Source of the DNA: Gardnerella vaginalis
GTDB taxonomy: Bacteria > Actinomycetota > Actinomycetes > Actinomycetales > Bifidobacteriaceae
Direction of reading: 5' to 3'
DNA length: 33,044 nucleotides
Assembly: GCF_001563665.1 (NCBI RefSeq)
Contig: NZ_KQ961850.1
Coordinates: 95,937 to 128,980, forward strand
The notes beneath the pieces were generated by a model, which saw only the letters and a program-made list of their open reading frames with translations, did not search any database and was not told where the DNA came from. Numbering within the stretch: position 1 is the first letter of the stretch; each line of letters starts with the position of its first letter. The translations under genes were made by a program, and so were the position numbers. This document shows, in pieces, positions 17,567-24,718 of this stretch.

Positions 17567-19054
17567 ATGAAGCAATCCGAAGCCTTAAGCATAATTGATG
17601 CTGGTGCAAGCGTATTTGTTACTGGTGCTCCTGGTTCAGGTAAAACATATGTGTTGAATAAAGCTGTTCGTTCATTGCGTAAGAATGGGTTAAGTGTTGC
17701 TTTAACAGCTTCAACAGGTATTGCTGCTACGCATTTGAACGGACAAACTATTCATTCATGGAGCGGGATTGGCGTATCTAATACTCTTACAGCTACTCTT
17801 CTTAAAACTATTCGTTCTCGGCGTGCTAAAAATATTAAAGCTACTGATGTGCTTGTTTTGGACGAAGTTTCAATGATTCATGCGTGGCTTTTTGATATGG
17901 TTGATGAAGTTTGCCGTAAAATACGCAAAAATTCTGCTCCTTTTGGAGGATTGCAAGTAGTTATTTCAGGTGATTTTTTTCAGCTTCCACCTGTGAGCAC
18001 ATCTGCTAGAAATCGTGATATGTTTGATCCAAGTCCTGAGTTCAATTCTTCGCGTAAAAGATATGCTGATGCAGGTAAGAATCCTGAAGGATATATTACA
18101 GAATCATTTGCTTGGGACTCTTTAAATCCTACTGTATGCTATTTAACTGAGCAGCATAGGCAAGATGACGAAAAGTTACTTGATGTTTTAACTGATATTC
18201 GTTGCGGTTCTGTAACCTATTGCGATAAACAGCTGCTTGCTGGACGTCTTGGTGAGTATCCTAAAGATGATTCTGTTGCTGTGCATCTTTTTCCAACAAA
18301 TTCACAGGCAGATGGTTTGAATAATGTTAAGCTTAATTCAATTGATGGCGAATCTTATGAGTTTGTTGCAACTGGTGATGGACCTAAAGATCTAGTTGAA
18401 CGATTGAAGAAGAATATGCTTGCTCCAGAGCATTTAGTATTAAAAGCTGGAGCTGCTGTAATGGCTTTAAGAAATGATCAAGACAAACAGTATGTGAATG
18501 GTTCAATTGGTAAAGTTTTAAGATTTACTGCTTCATCTAAAGGTGGCTGGCCTATTGTTGAGTTTGAAAACGGTAATATTGTTACTCTTAAGCCAGCTAC
18601 TTGGGAAATGACGGACGGTGAAACTGTGCTTGCTAGTGTGAATCAAGTTCCGCTTCGTTGCGCTTGGGGGATTACGATTCATAAATCACAAGGCATGACT
18701 CTTGATGCTGCTGTAATGGATTTGAGAAGGACTTTTGCGCCTGGAATGGGTTATGTTGCGCTTTCTAGAGTAGAAAATCTTGAAAGTATTTACTTAGAGG
18801 GAATTAACGATCGCGCGTTTAGTGTTTCTGCTGACGCTGTTCTTCTTGATAGCGTATTGCGCCAATCTTCACAGCATGCAAGTGAAATGCTTGCTAAAGA
18901 TGGTGCAGTTGCTTTTGTAAAAAATAATAATGAAGACGATTATGCGAAAATACAAGAGCTTGATGTCTTTGCAAACAATCACAAAGATGATGCTGTTAAT
19001 GCTAATGCTGATGATGCTGTCAACGATGAATTTGTATTTAACGATGAATTTTGA
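17567..19054 (+). CDS. Pif1-like SF1B DNA helicase
   Basis: This 495-residue ATPase resembles the Pif1/RecD/Dda group. Walker A is GAPGSGKT (residues 20-27) and motif Ia is ALTASTGIAATHLNGQTIHSWSG split over the next 45 residues. Walker B is VLVLDEVSM, and VVISGDFFQLPPV is the motif III region. The C-terminal 2B part has the SF1B signature CAWGITIHKSQGMTLDAAVMDL and GYVALSRVENL. Such enzymes unwind DNA 5' to 3' and resolve structured DNA or stalled forks. The exact cellular role here is unknown. The last about 45 residues are acidic and repetitive (DDAVNANADDAVNDEF). The ATG at 17567 has only a weak AAGGT upstream. Confidence 0.9.
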   Translation: MKQSEALSIIDAGASVFVTGAPGSGKTYVLNKAVRSLRKNGLSVALTASTGIAATHLNGQTIHSWSGIGVSNTLTATLLKTIRSRRAKNIKATDVLVLDEVSMIHAWLFDMVDEVCRKIRKNSAPFGGLQVVISGDFFQLPPVSTSARNRDMFDPSPEFNSSRKRYADAGKNPEGYITESFAWDSLNPTVCYLTEQHRQDDEKLLDVLTDIRCGSVTYCDKQLLAGRLGEYPKDDSVAVHLFPTNSQADGLNNVKLNSIDGESYEFVATGDGPKDLVERLKKNMLAPEHLVLKAGAAVMALRNDQDKQYVNGSIGKVLRFTASSKGGWPIVEFENGNIVTLKPATWEMTDGETVLASVNQVPLRCAWGITIHKSQGMTLDAAVMDLRRTFAPGMGYVALSRVENLESIYLEGINDRAFSVSADAVLLDSVLRQSSQHASEMLAKDGAVAFVKNNNEDDYAKIQELDVFANNHKDDAVNANADDAVNDEFVFNDEF

Positions 19055-19081
19055 TTGCATATAAATGAAGTTGAAATATAT

Positions 19082-19129
19082 GTGAATATGGTAGTGAATA
19101 TTGTAGTAAATATTGTAATGAATATGGAT
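19082..19129 (+). repeat. Four 12-bp tandem repeats before proS
   Basis: Head-to-tail units GTGAATATGGTA, GTGAATATTGTA, GTAAATATTGTA and ATGAATATGGAT lie in the 151-bp spacer between the helicase gene and proS. All contain AATAT. They sit where the proS promoter should be, so copy number could affect expression. Confidence 0.8.
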
Positions 19130-19205
19130 TAACAATTATGCATAAACTATTGTATATGTGCTTAAACAAGTGTTTATGTCCTCATGCGCAAATAGATTGG
19201 AACGC

Positions 19206-21047
19206 ATGAATTCCAATGTACTTCGTATGTCTAATATGTTTCTTCGTACGCTGCGCGAGGATCCTGCAGATGCGGATGTGACTTCCGCAAAACTAATGCA
19301 GCGCGCAGGATATATTCGTAAATCCGCTCCGGGCGTGTGGACGTGGTTGCCGCTTGGTTTAAGAGTTTTAAATAAAGTTGAAGCGATTATTCGCGATGAA
19401 ATCAATGCTATTGGTGCACAGGAAGTCCACTTCCCGGCACTTCTTCCGCGTGAGCCTTATGAGGCTACTAACCGTTGGGAAGAGTACGGAGACAACATTT
19501 TCCGCCTTAAAGATCGTCATGATGCTGACTATCTTCTTGCTCCTACTCACGAGGAAGTTTTCACTCTTCTTGTAAAAGATATGTATTCTTCTTACAAGGA
19601 TTTGCCAGTTACTCTGTATCAGATTCAAACAAAGTATCGCGATGAGTTCCGCCCTCGTGCAGGTCTTATTCGTGGACGCGAGTTTATTATGCAAGACGCT
19701 TACTCGTTCTCTATTAACGAAGATGGTTTGAAGTCTGCTTATGTTGACGAGCGTGACGCTTACGCTCGTATTTTCGACCGTTTAGGAATTAAGTATGTGA
19801 TTGTTCATGCTGTTTCTGGTCCAATGGGCGGCTCTGATTCTGAAGAGTTCTTAGCTCCAATGCCAATTGGTGAAGATACTTTTGCGCTCGCGCCTTCCGG
19901 GAAAGCTTGGAATGTTGAGGCTTTGACAACTCCAGAAATGCAAGATGTTGATTATTCGTCAACTCCTGCGGCTCTTGCTCTAGAAACTCCAGATGCTAAG
20001 ACGATTGAAGCTTTGGTTAAGGTTTCTAACGATTTGCATCCTCGCGAAGATGGCAGAGCTTGGCAGGCAAGCGATACTTTGAAGAACTTGATTATTGCTG
20101 TTAAGCATCCTGCTGACGCTGAAGGTGGCGAGCACGAGGAGCCATGGCGCGAAATAGTTGCAATTGGTATTCCTGGCGACCGACAAGTGGATATGAAACG
20201 TCTTGAAGCTCAGTTTGCTCCTGCAGAAATTGAAGAAGCAAATGAGGAAGATTTGAAAGCTCATCCTGAGTTTGTTAAAGGATACATTGGATTTAGCGTA
20301 TTAGGTCCTCAAGCTCGCCAGGATGGTAGTGGAATTGAAAATCCAGTTCGCTACTTGATAGATGCGCACGTTGCAAAAGGCAGCGCATGGATTACAGGAG
20401 CGGACGAGGAAGGAAAACACGTTTATGACGCTGTTTATGGACGCGATTTTGAAGCGGACGGTGTTGTTGAAGCAGCTCTCGTTCGAGATGGAGATATGAG
20501 CCCAGATGGTTCTGGTCCGTTAAGTTTTGAGCGTGGCGTGGAAATAGGTCAAGTGTTCCAGCTTGGATTAAAGTATTCTAAAGCATTGGGCTTAAGCGTT
20601 CTTAATGAAAACGGTAAAGCTGTGCCAGTGTGGATGGGTTGCTATGGTATTGGCGTTAGCCGTGTGATTGCGTGCTTAGCGGAAACTCATCATGATGATT
20701 CTGGTCTTGCGTGGCCAATGGCGATTGCTCCAGCTCAAGTTCATGTTGTTGCAACCGGAAAAGATCAAGTTGCTTTTGACGCTGCTGAAAAGGTGGTTGA
20801 GGAGCTTGATAAGCGAGGAATTGAAGTGATCTTTGACGATAGAGCAAAGGTTTCACCAGGTGTAAAGTTCAAGGATGCTGAGCTTATTGGTGTTCCTCTT
20901 GTTGTTGTTGCAGGTCGAGATACTGTGAACAATGGAACGATTGAAATTCGCAATCGAGATGGCTCAAACGTTGAAGCTGTTCCAGTTGAGGATGCAGTGG
21001 ATCGCATTGTAAGGCGCGTGACGACCTGCTTGAGCGCTGCGATTTAG
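19206..21047 (+). CDS. proS: Prolyl-tRNA synthetase
   Basis: It charges tRNA-Pro in the cytosol. It is a bacterial-type class II enzyme of about 613 residues. Motif 1/2 regions include APTHEEVF, KYRDEFRPRAGLIRGREFIMQDAYSF and the motif 3 region GCYGIGVSRVIACLAE. The editing INS domain is present between motifs 2 and 3 (about residues 240-390: EALVKVSNDLHPREDG to KGYIGFSVLG), so hydrolysis of Ala-tRNA-Pro is likely retained. The anticodon-binding domain ends the protein. The frame is open from GTG 19158 and ATG 19176 as well. ATG 19206 gives the family-like start MNSNVLRMSNMFLRTLRED, but no clear ribosome site decides it. The last codons are duplicated 179 bp downstream. Confidence 0.93.
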   Translation: MNSNVLRMSNMFLRTLREDPADADVTSAKLMQRAGYIRKSAPGVWTWLPLGLRVLNKVEAIIRDEINAIGAQEVHFPALLPREPYEATNRWEEYGDNIFRLKDRHDADYLLAPTHEEVFTLLVKDMYSSYKDLPVTLYQIQTKYRDEFRPRAGLIRGREFIMQDAYSFSINEDGLKSAYVDERDAYARIFDRLGIKYVIVHAVSGPMGGSDSEEFLAPMPIGEDTFALAPSGKAWNVEALTTPEMQDVDYSSTPAALALETPDAKTIEALVKVSNDLHPREDGRAWQASDTLKNLIIAVKHPADAEGGEHEEPWREIVAIGIPGDRQVDMKRLEAQFAPAEIEEANEEDLKAHPEFVKGYIGFSVLGPQARQDGSGIENPVRYLIDAHVAKGSAWITGADEEGKHVYDAVYGRDFEADGVVEAALVRDGDMSPDGSGPLSFERGVEIGQVFQLGLKYSKALGLSVLNENGKAVPVWMGCYGIGVSRVIACLAETHHDDSGLAWPMAIAPAQVHVVATGKDQVAFDAAEKVVEELDKRGIEVIFDDRAKVSPGVKFKDAELIGVPLVVVAGRDTVNNGTIEIRNRDGSNVEAVPVEDAVDRIVRRVTTCLSAAI

Positions 21048-21228
21048 CGCGCAAAAGCAATTCGGAGCGCCGAGCTTGCTTAGTATTGAAAGTCCAGTGG
21101 ACTTTCAATGCAAGCGAGGTATGACTTTGTGTTTTTAACGAAGGCATGGTGGGTTTGTTTGGTTTCACTTTAGGGATTGTGTGTTGAGTGTAGTGCGTGA
21201 CGACCTGCTTGAGCGCTGCGATTTAGCG
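21016..21228 (+). repeat. 34-bp direct repeat duplicating the proS 3' end
   Basis: The 34 bp at 21016-21049 (last proS codons plus stop, from GCGTGACGAC to GATTTAGCG) recur perfectly at 21195-21228. They flank 145 bp of non-coding DNA. This geometry resembles the attL/attR left by an element inserted at a gene 3' end, or a simple segmental duplication. No integrase is present. Confidence 0.85.
21074..21115. repeat. Hairpin-forming inverted repeat after proS
   Basis: ATTGAAAGTCCA (21085-21096) and TGGACTTTCAAT (21098-21109) are perfect 12-bp arms around a single base. Outer arms GCTTGC (21074-21079) and GCAAGC (21110-21115) extend the structure. There is no T-run, so it is not a typical terminator. 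It could be a dispersed repeat of the genome or the proS 3' structure. Confidence 0.75.
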
Positions 21229-21258
21229 TAGCTTTTTAAACTGAGTCACAATTTGTGA

Positions 21259-21338
21259 AACTTGCCGTCAGGAATATTGTTATATTCGCATATTAAAGCG
21301 TTTTATATGAAGAATATAGATATTCTTGACGGCAAGTT
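21259..21338. repeat. 80-nt imperfect long hairpin in convergent spacer
   Basis: AACTTGCCGTCAGGAATAT (21259-21277) pairs with the complement at 21320-21338 with a single G-U pair. Inner arms TATATTC (21281-21287) with GAATATA (21312-21318), and CATAT (21289-21293) with ATATG (21305-21309), continue the stem. The nearly complete 80-nt foldback between proS and ssb could be a miniature inverted-repeat element or a structured RNA. Confidence 0.7.
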
Positions 21339-21370
21339 ATATAAGCAAGTTATATAAGCAAGTTAAATTA
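21332..21370. repeat. Three 13-bp tandem repeats
   Basis: GCAAGTTATATAA at 21332-21344 and 21345-21357 is followed by a diverged third unit (GCAAGTTAAATTA, 21358-21370). The array starts inside the right arm of the 80-nt hairpin, suggesting slippage-driven growth from that arm. Confidence 0.8.
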
Positions 21371-21376
21371 TAGGCA

Positions 21377-21407
21377 AAATTTTATATAAGAAAGTTATAT
21401 AAAATTT
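21377..21407. terminator. AT-only inverted repeat after ssb
   Basis: AAATTTTATATAA (21377-21389) and TTATATAAAATTT (21395-21407) are perfect 13-bp arms with a 5-base loop. It lies downstream of the leftward ssb gene and of rightward proS. Being AT-only it would be a weak bidirectional terminator at best, and function is uncertain. Confidence 0.4.
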
Positions 21408-21469
21408 AGTTTTTAATTTACAAAAATATTTGTGTTATAGACCAAATATTTTTATTTGCTATCTTTCAC

Positions 21470-21952
21470 CTAAATATCTAAATCACTGTCAAATTCCTTA
21501 TTTACAGATTGTGAGTTAGAATTAGATTTTTCAATATTATCATTCCAAGTTTTGTTGATATTATTAGGTTGATTACTATTTGACTGATTTGCATGCTTTG
21601 TGAATTGAGTAGTTCCACGATTGAGATCGTGTCCGATTGCAGAAGCTTCTAAGATTACTCTGCTATAGTCAGATCCATCTTTTTGCCATGCTTCAGTGTT
21701 TAGAATTCCACATACAACAATCGCATCGCCTTTGTGTACACTTTGCAATACGTTACTTGCTAAGTTTCTGTATGCTTTTACTGTCATCCATGTTGTGGGT
21801 TTATCTACCCAATGTTTTTCTTCAGCATGATAGTAAGAAGGTGTATTGGCTATACGTAGCGAACATGCTGTAGTTCCTCCATTTCTGCCAAATTCTATAG
21901 GGTCTGCGCTAACATACCCACTCATAGTAATAGTTGCTTGTTGATGAACCAT
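21470..21952 (-). CDS. ssb: Single-stranded DNA-binding protein, likely SsbB-type paralogue
   Basis: This 160-residue protein has an N-terminal OB-fold of the SSB family: ITMSGYVSADPIEFGRNGGTTACSLRIA, WVDKPTTWMTVKAYRNLASNVLQSVHKGDAIVVCG and DYSRVILEASAIGHDL (about residues 7-108). The rest is a low-complexity Asn/Ser/Gln linker ending EFDSDLDI. The usual DDDIPF-like tip that recruits partner proteins is not conserved, since the terminal Pro-Phe is missing. The housekeeping ssb of this lineage normally sits between rpsF and rpsR, so this is probably a second SSB (inference). AAAGGA (21959-21964), 6 bases before ATG 21952, sets the start rather than the upstream ATG at 21967. Confidence 0.88.
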   Translation of the reverse strand: MVHQQATITMSGYVSADPIEFGRNGGTTACSLRIANTPSYYHAEEKHWVDKPTTWMTVKAYRNLASNVLQSVHKGDAIVVCGILNTEAWQKDGSDYSRVILEASAIGHDLNRGTTQFTKHANQSNSNQPNNINKTWNDNIEKSNSNSQSVNKEFDSDLDI

Positions 21953-21975
21953 ATTTAATCCTTTCACAAAATTGG

Positions 21976-22050
21976 ACTGCAGCTATTTCAGCCCCGAAAC
22001 CAGAGCCTTCATTGCCCCTGAGCTTCGCAGCTCTCAGGAAACGCTGCAGT
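21976..22050 (-). promoter_or_regulatory. Structured leader RNA candidate upstream of ssb
   Basis: Read on the minus strand, ACTGCAGC (22050-22043) and GCTGCAGT (21983-21976) close a 75-nt three-stem arrangement. One arm is CCTG-AG-AGCT-GCGA-AGCT-CAGG, a hairpin with a GNRA-type tetraloop and a 2-base bulge. The other is GGCTCT pairing GGGGCT with wobbles. It ends 24 bases before the ssb ATG, just before the ribosome site. It matches no riboswitch class I recognise. Confidence 0.45.
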
Positions 22051-22087
22051 ACTATCTACTATGAAGTATGTTCGAAGTTTTGCATAG

Positions 22088-22136
22088 AAAAAAATGCTTT
22101 TGTGGTCAGAAGTTATCTTCTATCCACAAAAGCATT
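22088..22136 (-). terminator. Leftward Rho-independent terminator
   Basis: On the minus strand AATGCTTTTGTGG (22136-22124) pairs perfectly with CCACAAAAGCATT (22105-22093). An inner stem AGAAG/CTTCT (22121-22117 with 22112-22108) continues it, and seven Ts (22094-22088) follow. It terminates leftward transcription from pepO before the ssb leader. Confidence 0.85.
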
Positions 22137-22228
22137 AAAATCTTGACTTTTTAATTGAAAAGAGTTACTAAGTTCAATCGAGTATGTAGTAGTAGTAGCT
22201 TGCTTTTGAAATTCAAATTATAAAATAG

Positions 22229-22350
22229 TAGATGATAGTAGAAAATAAATAATTGCGCTACTTGCACTATTTAGTTACTACTATCATCTATTCATCTATC
22301 TTTTATTCATTTATTCATCTATTCACTTATTCATTTATTCATTTATTCAT
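22229..22350. repeat. Inverted repeat and 8-bp tandem array
   Basis: TAGATGATAGTAG (22229-22241) is matched by its perfect complement at 22278-22290, with further pairing inside (AAAT with ATTT). Immediately after come six 8-bp units, TTATTCAT five times with one CTATTCAC variant, at 22303-22350. The block lies in the 278-bp gene-free stretch (22137-22414) downstream of leftward pepO. No gene is seen. Confidence 0.75.
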
Positions 22351-22414
22351 ATTTTGGTCTATAGTCACATATTTTAAATCTTTAAATCTCTTAAAGTATT
22401 TAAAACACTATGCT

Positions 22415-24559
22415 TTACCAAATATGCACACGCTCGCTTGGAGCAAGCCACATTTCATCGCCTTCTTTAACGCTGAAAGCATCGTAGAACAAGTCCACGT
22501 TGCGCGCAATTCCGTTAGTGCGGCATTCGGCTGGGGAGTGTGGGTCGATTTGAAGGTATTGCTCTGCAATCTCATTACGAGCTTTGGAACGCCACACAAG
22601 CGCGTAGCTTAAGAAGAAGCGTTGCAAAGCAGTGAAGCCATCAATTGCAGGAGCGTTTAACAAAGTTTCGCGAATTGCATCGTCACTTCCGTCAATCTCT
22701 TGCCCATTGCTCTTTTGCAAAGCAAAAGCGTACGCTTTAAGCGCAATAGTTACGCCGCTTAAATCGCCAATATTTTCGCCGATTGTTAAAGCACCGTTTA
22801 CGTGAGGCATTGCATTGCGCTCTTCTTTGCTCTTTAAGTGAGAGTATTTAACAATAAGTTGCGTTGGCGTAAAAGCATTGTATTGCTCAATAAGCGCTTT
22901 AGTGCGCTCAGTAAAGTTGGTTTTGTCTTCTTCAGTCCACCAATTGTTAAGAACACCATCGCCATCGTATTCGCAACCTTGATCGTCAAAACCGTGACCG
23001 ATTTCATGACCTATCACAGCACCAATAGCACCGTAATTTGCTGCGTCTGGAGCGCTCGGGTTAAAGAATGGAGGTTGCAAAATTGCAGCGGGGAACACGA
23101 TTACGTTAAGCAGCGGATCGTAGTAAGCGTTCACAGTTTGCGGAGTCATCTGCCATTCTTCACGATCCACAGGCTTTCCAGCTTTTGCAGTATACCTACC
23201 AAAGATAAATCGAGAAACTTCGCGCATATTTTCAATTAAGCCAGCGTATTCCTTAATATTTAGCGCAGAGTAGTCAATCCAATGGTTTGTGTAACCAATA
23301 TTTGGCTCAAACTTGCTAAGCTTTTCCAAAGCCTTTGCCTTAGTCTCCTCACCAAGCCAGCTGCTGTGAGAAATAGATACGCGGTATGCGTTAATAAGAT
23401 TGCTAACTAAGCCTTCCATATACTTTTTAGAAGACTCAGGGAAGTGCAAGCGCACGTACTCGCGGCCAACTTCTTCGCCACAAGCATCGTCAACAACTCC
23501 GATTGCGCGCTTCCAGCGGTCGCGCTGCTTGGTGGCGCCAGAAAGGACTTTGCCGTAGAAGTCAAATTTCGCTTGCGCAAAATCTTCGCTTAACATGCTT
23601 GCCCAGCACAAAATCACATGAACGCGTGCCCAAAGCTTTAGATCTTCTAAGTCAGCTTCTTGCCAAATCTTATTCAATCCTTCTATAAAGCTTGGCTCGT
23701 GAACTACTACTTTGATAAAAGCTTTACGAAAATCTATTGGCTGATTCTTTGCTTCTTTTGAATTATCGTAAGCTTTTTGAGCAGAGTCTAAGAAAGCGTC
23801 AAGATTTAACGCTTCAAGTGTTTTTGCTAAATCAGCATAATTGTAAGGATTATAAGTTTTTTGAGAATCGCGTGTTGCTACATTATCCCAATGTTTGCTC
23901 GCGATTTGTGTTTCCACCTTCAAGAAACGTTCCGATTGCTCGCTTGTAGTAGTGGCATCTCCGTAACCAGCTAATCGCAGCAACTTTGCTACCATTTTTA
24001 CGTATTCAGCGCGAATCGGAGCGTAATTATCTTCGCGATAGTATGCTTCGTCTGGCAAGCCCAATCCAGCCTGCTCAATGTGCATAATATTTGTCTTAGG
24101 ATCTTTAGGATCGCCGTAAACACCAAAAGCAAACATTGCATTTGGTCCGCCGTAAGGGTTAAGCGTGCCGAGAGTGCGAACCAAATCTTCCTTGCTGTTA
24201 GCTGCATCAACAGCATCTAAATCGCTTTTAATTGGCGTAATTCCAGCTTTTTCGATAGCTGCAGTATCCAAATAGTTACGGTATAAAGCTTGAGATTTTT
24301 TGGCTGAGCAGTCTTCGCTTTCTAAAATATCTCGAATTTGCTTCTCTGCATCTTCTGCGAGTTTGTGAAAAGCTCCGAACATTGGTCTGTCTTCTGGAAG
24401 AGTGTAAGTGTCAATCCAAGGACCATTTACATAGCGGAATAAATCGTCTTGTGGGCGAATAACTGATGAGAAGGAAGCTGGATCAAAATCTACAGGAGAA
24501 ATCTCTTTCTTTGCTTCCTCAATATTGTTATTATTGTTGTTTTCATTGTTATTAAGCAT
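22415..24559 (-). CDS. pepO: M13 family zinc metallopeptidase (PepO-like)
   Basis: This 714-residue peptidase belongs to the neprilysin/PepO family, which cleaves small to medium peptides. The zinc motif HEIGH is at residues 518-522 in VIGHEIGHGFDDQG, with the third ligand E595 and D599 in ENIGDLSGV. The family substrate-site stretch VNAYYDPLLNVIVFPAAILQPPFF is present, as is the C-terminal CRTNGIARNVDLFYDAFSVKEGD. There is no signal peptide or membrane anchor, so it is probably cytosolic like lactococcal PepO. The N-terminus is Asn-rich (MLNNNENNNNNN). It is divergent from map, with a 159-bp shared spacer. No strong ribosome site precedes the ATG. The order of domains and full length argue for an intact gene. 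Confidence 0.95.
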   Translation of the reverse strand: MLNNNENNNNNNIEEAKKEISPVDFDPASFSSVIRPQDDLFRYVNGPWIDTYTLPEDRPMFGAFHKLAEDAEKQIRDILESEDCSAKKSQALYRNYLDTAAIEKAGITPIKSDLDAVDAANSKEDLVRTLGTLNPYGGPNAMFAFGVYGDPKDPKTNIMHIEQAGLGLPDEAYYREDNYAPIRAEYVKMVAKLLRLAGYGDATTTSEQSERFLKVETQIASKHWDNVATRDSQKTYNPYNYADLAKTLEALNLDAFLDSAQKAYDNSKEAKNQPIDFRKAFIKVVVHEPSFIEGLNKIWQEADLEDLKLWARVHVILCWASMLSEDFAQAKFDFYGKVLSGATKQRDRWKRAIGVVDDACGEEVGREYVRLHFPESSKKYMEGLVSNLINAYRVSISHSSWLGEETKAKALEKLSKFEPNIGYTNHWIDYSALNIKEYAGLIENMREVSRFIFGRYTAKAGKPVDREEWQMTPQTVNAYYDPLLNVIVFPAAILQPPFFNPSAPDAANYGAIGAVIGHEIGHGFDDQGCEYDGDGVLNNWWTEEDKTNFTERTKALIEQYNAFTPTQLIVKYSHLKSKEERNAMPHVNGALTIGENIGDLSGVTIALKAYAFALQKSNGQEIDGSDDAIRETLLNAPAIDGFTALQRFFLSYALVWRSKARNEIAEQYLQIDPHSPAECRTNGIARNVDLFYDAFSVKEGDEMWLAPSERVHIW

Positions 24560-24674
24560 GAGCCTAGCTTACAAGTATTAAGCGACAGTGTTTGTTGTAA
24601 AGTGTGCGTTGATATATTTTTATTATTTTCTAATTATTTGCAGCTTTTTTGTTTCATTTTCGTCTTATTTTTGC

Positions 24675-24712
24675 GCTATTTTCGTGCTATTTTCGTGCCT
24701 GCGCGTTAGTCT
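24675..24712 (+). promoter_or_regulatory. map promoter region with tandem 11-mer
   Basis: GCTATTTTCGT occurs twice in tandem (24675-24685, 24686-24696) in the 159-bp divergent spacer between pepO and map. TAGTCT (24707-24712) ends 6 bases before the map ATG, which lacks a ribosome site. A leaderless map transcript is possible, but no good -35 is seen. Confidence 0.35.
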
Positions 24713-24718
24713 TAAAGC

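Noticed and set aside
21976..22050. tRNA or a known riboswitch for the ssb leader
   Set aside because: It lacks a T-loop GTTCRA-type sequence and a CCA-end geometry, and its conserved-looking parts do not match glycine, fluoride, SAM or cobalamin aptamers as I know them.
22253..22612. Rightward open frame of 119 codons overlapping the pepO end
   Set aside because: Its first third only translates the TTATTCAT array, and the rest is antisense to the conserved pepO C-terminus.
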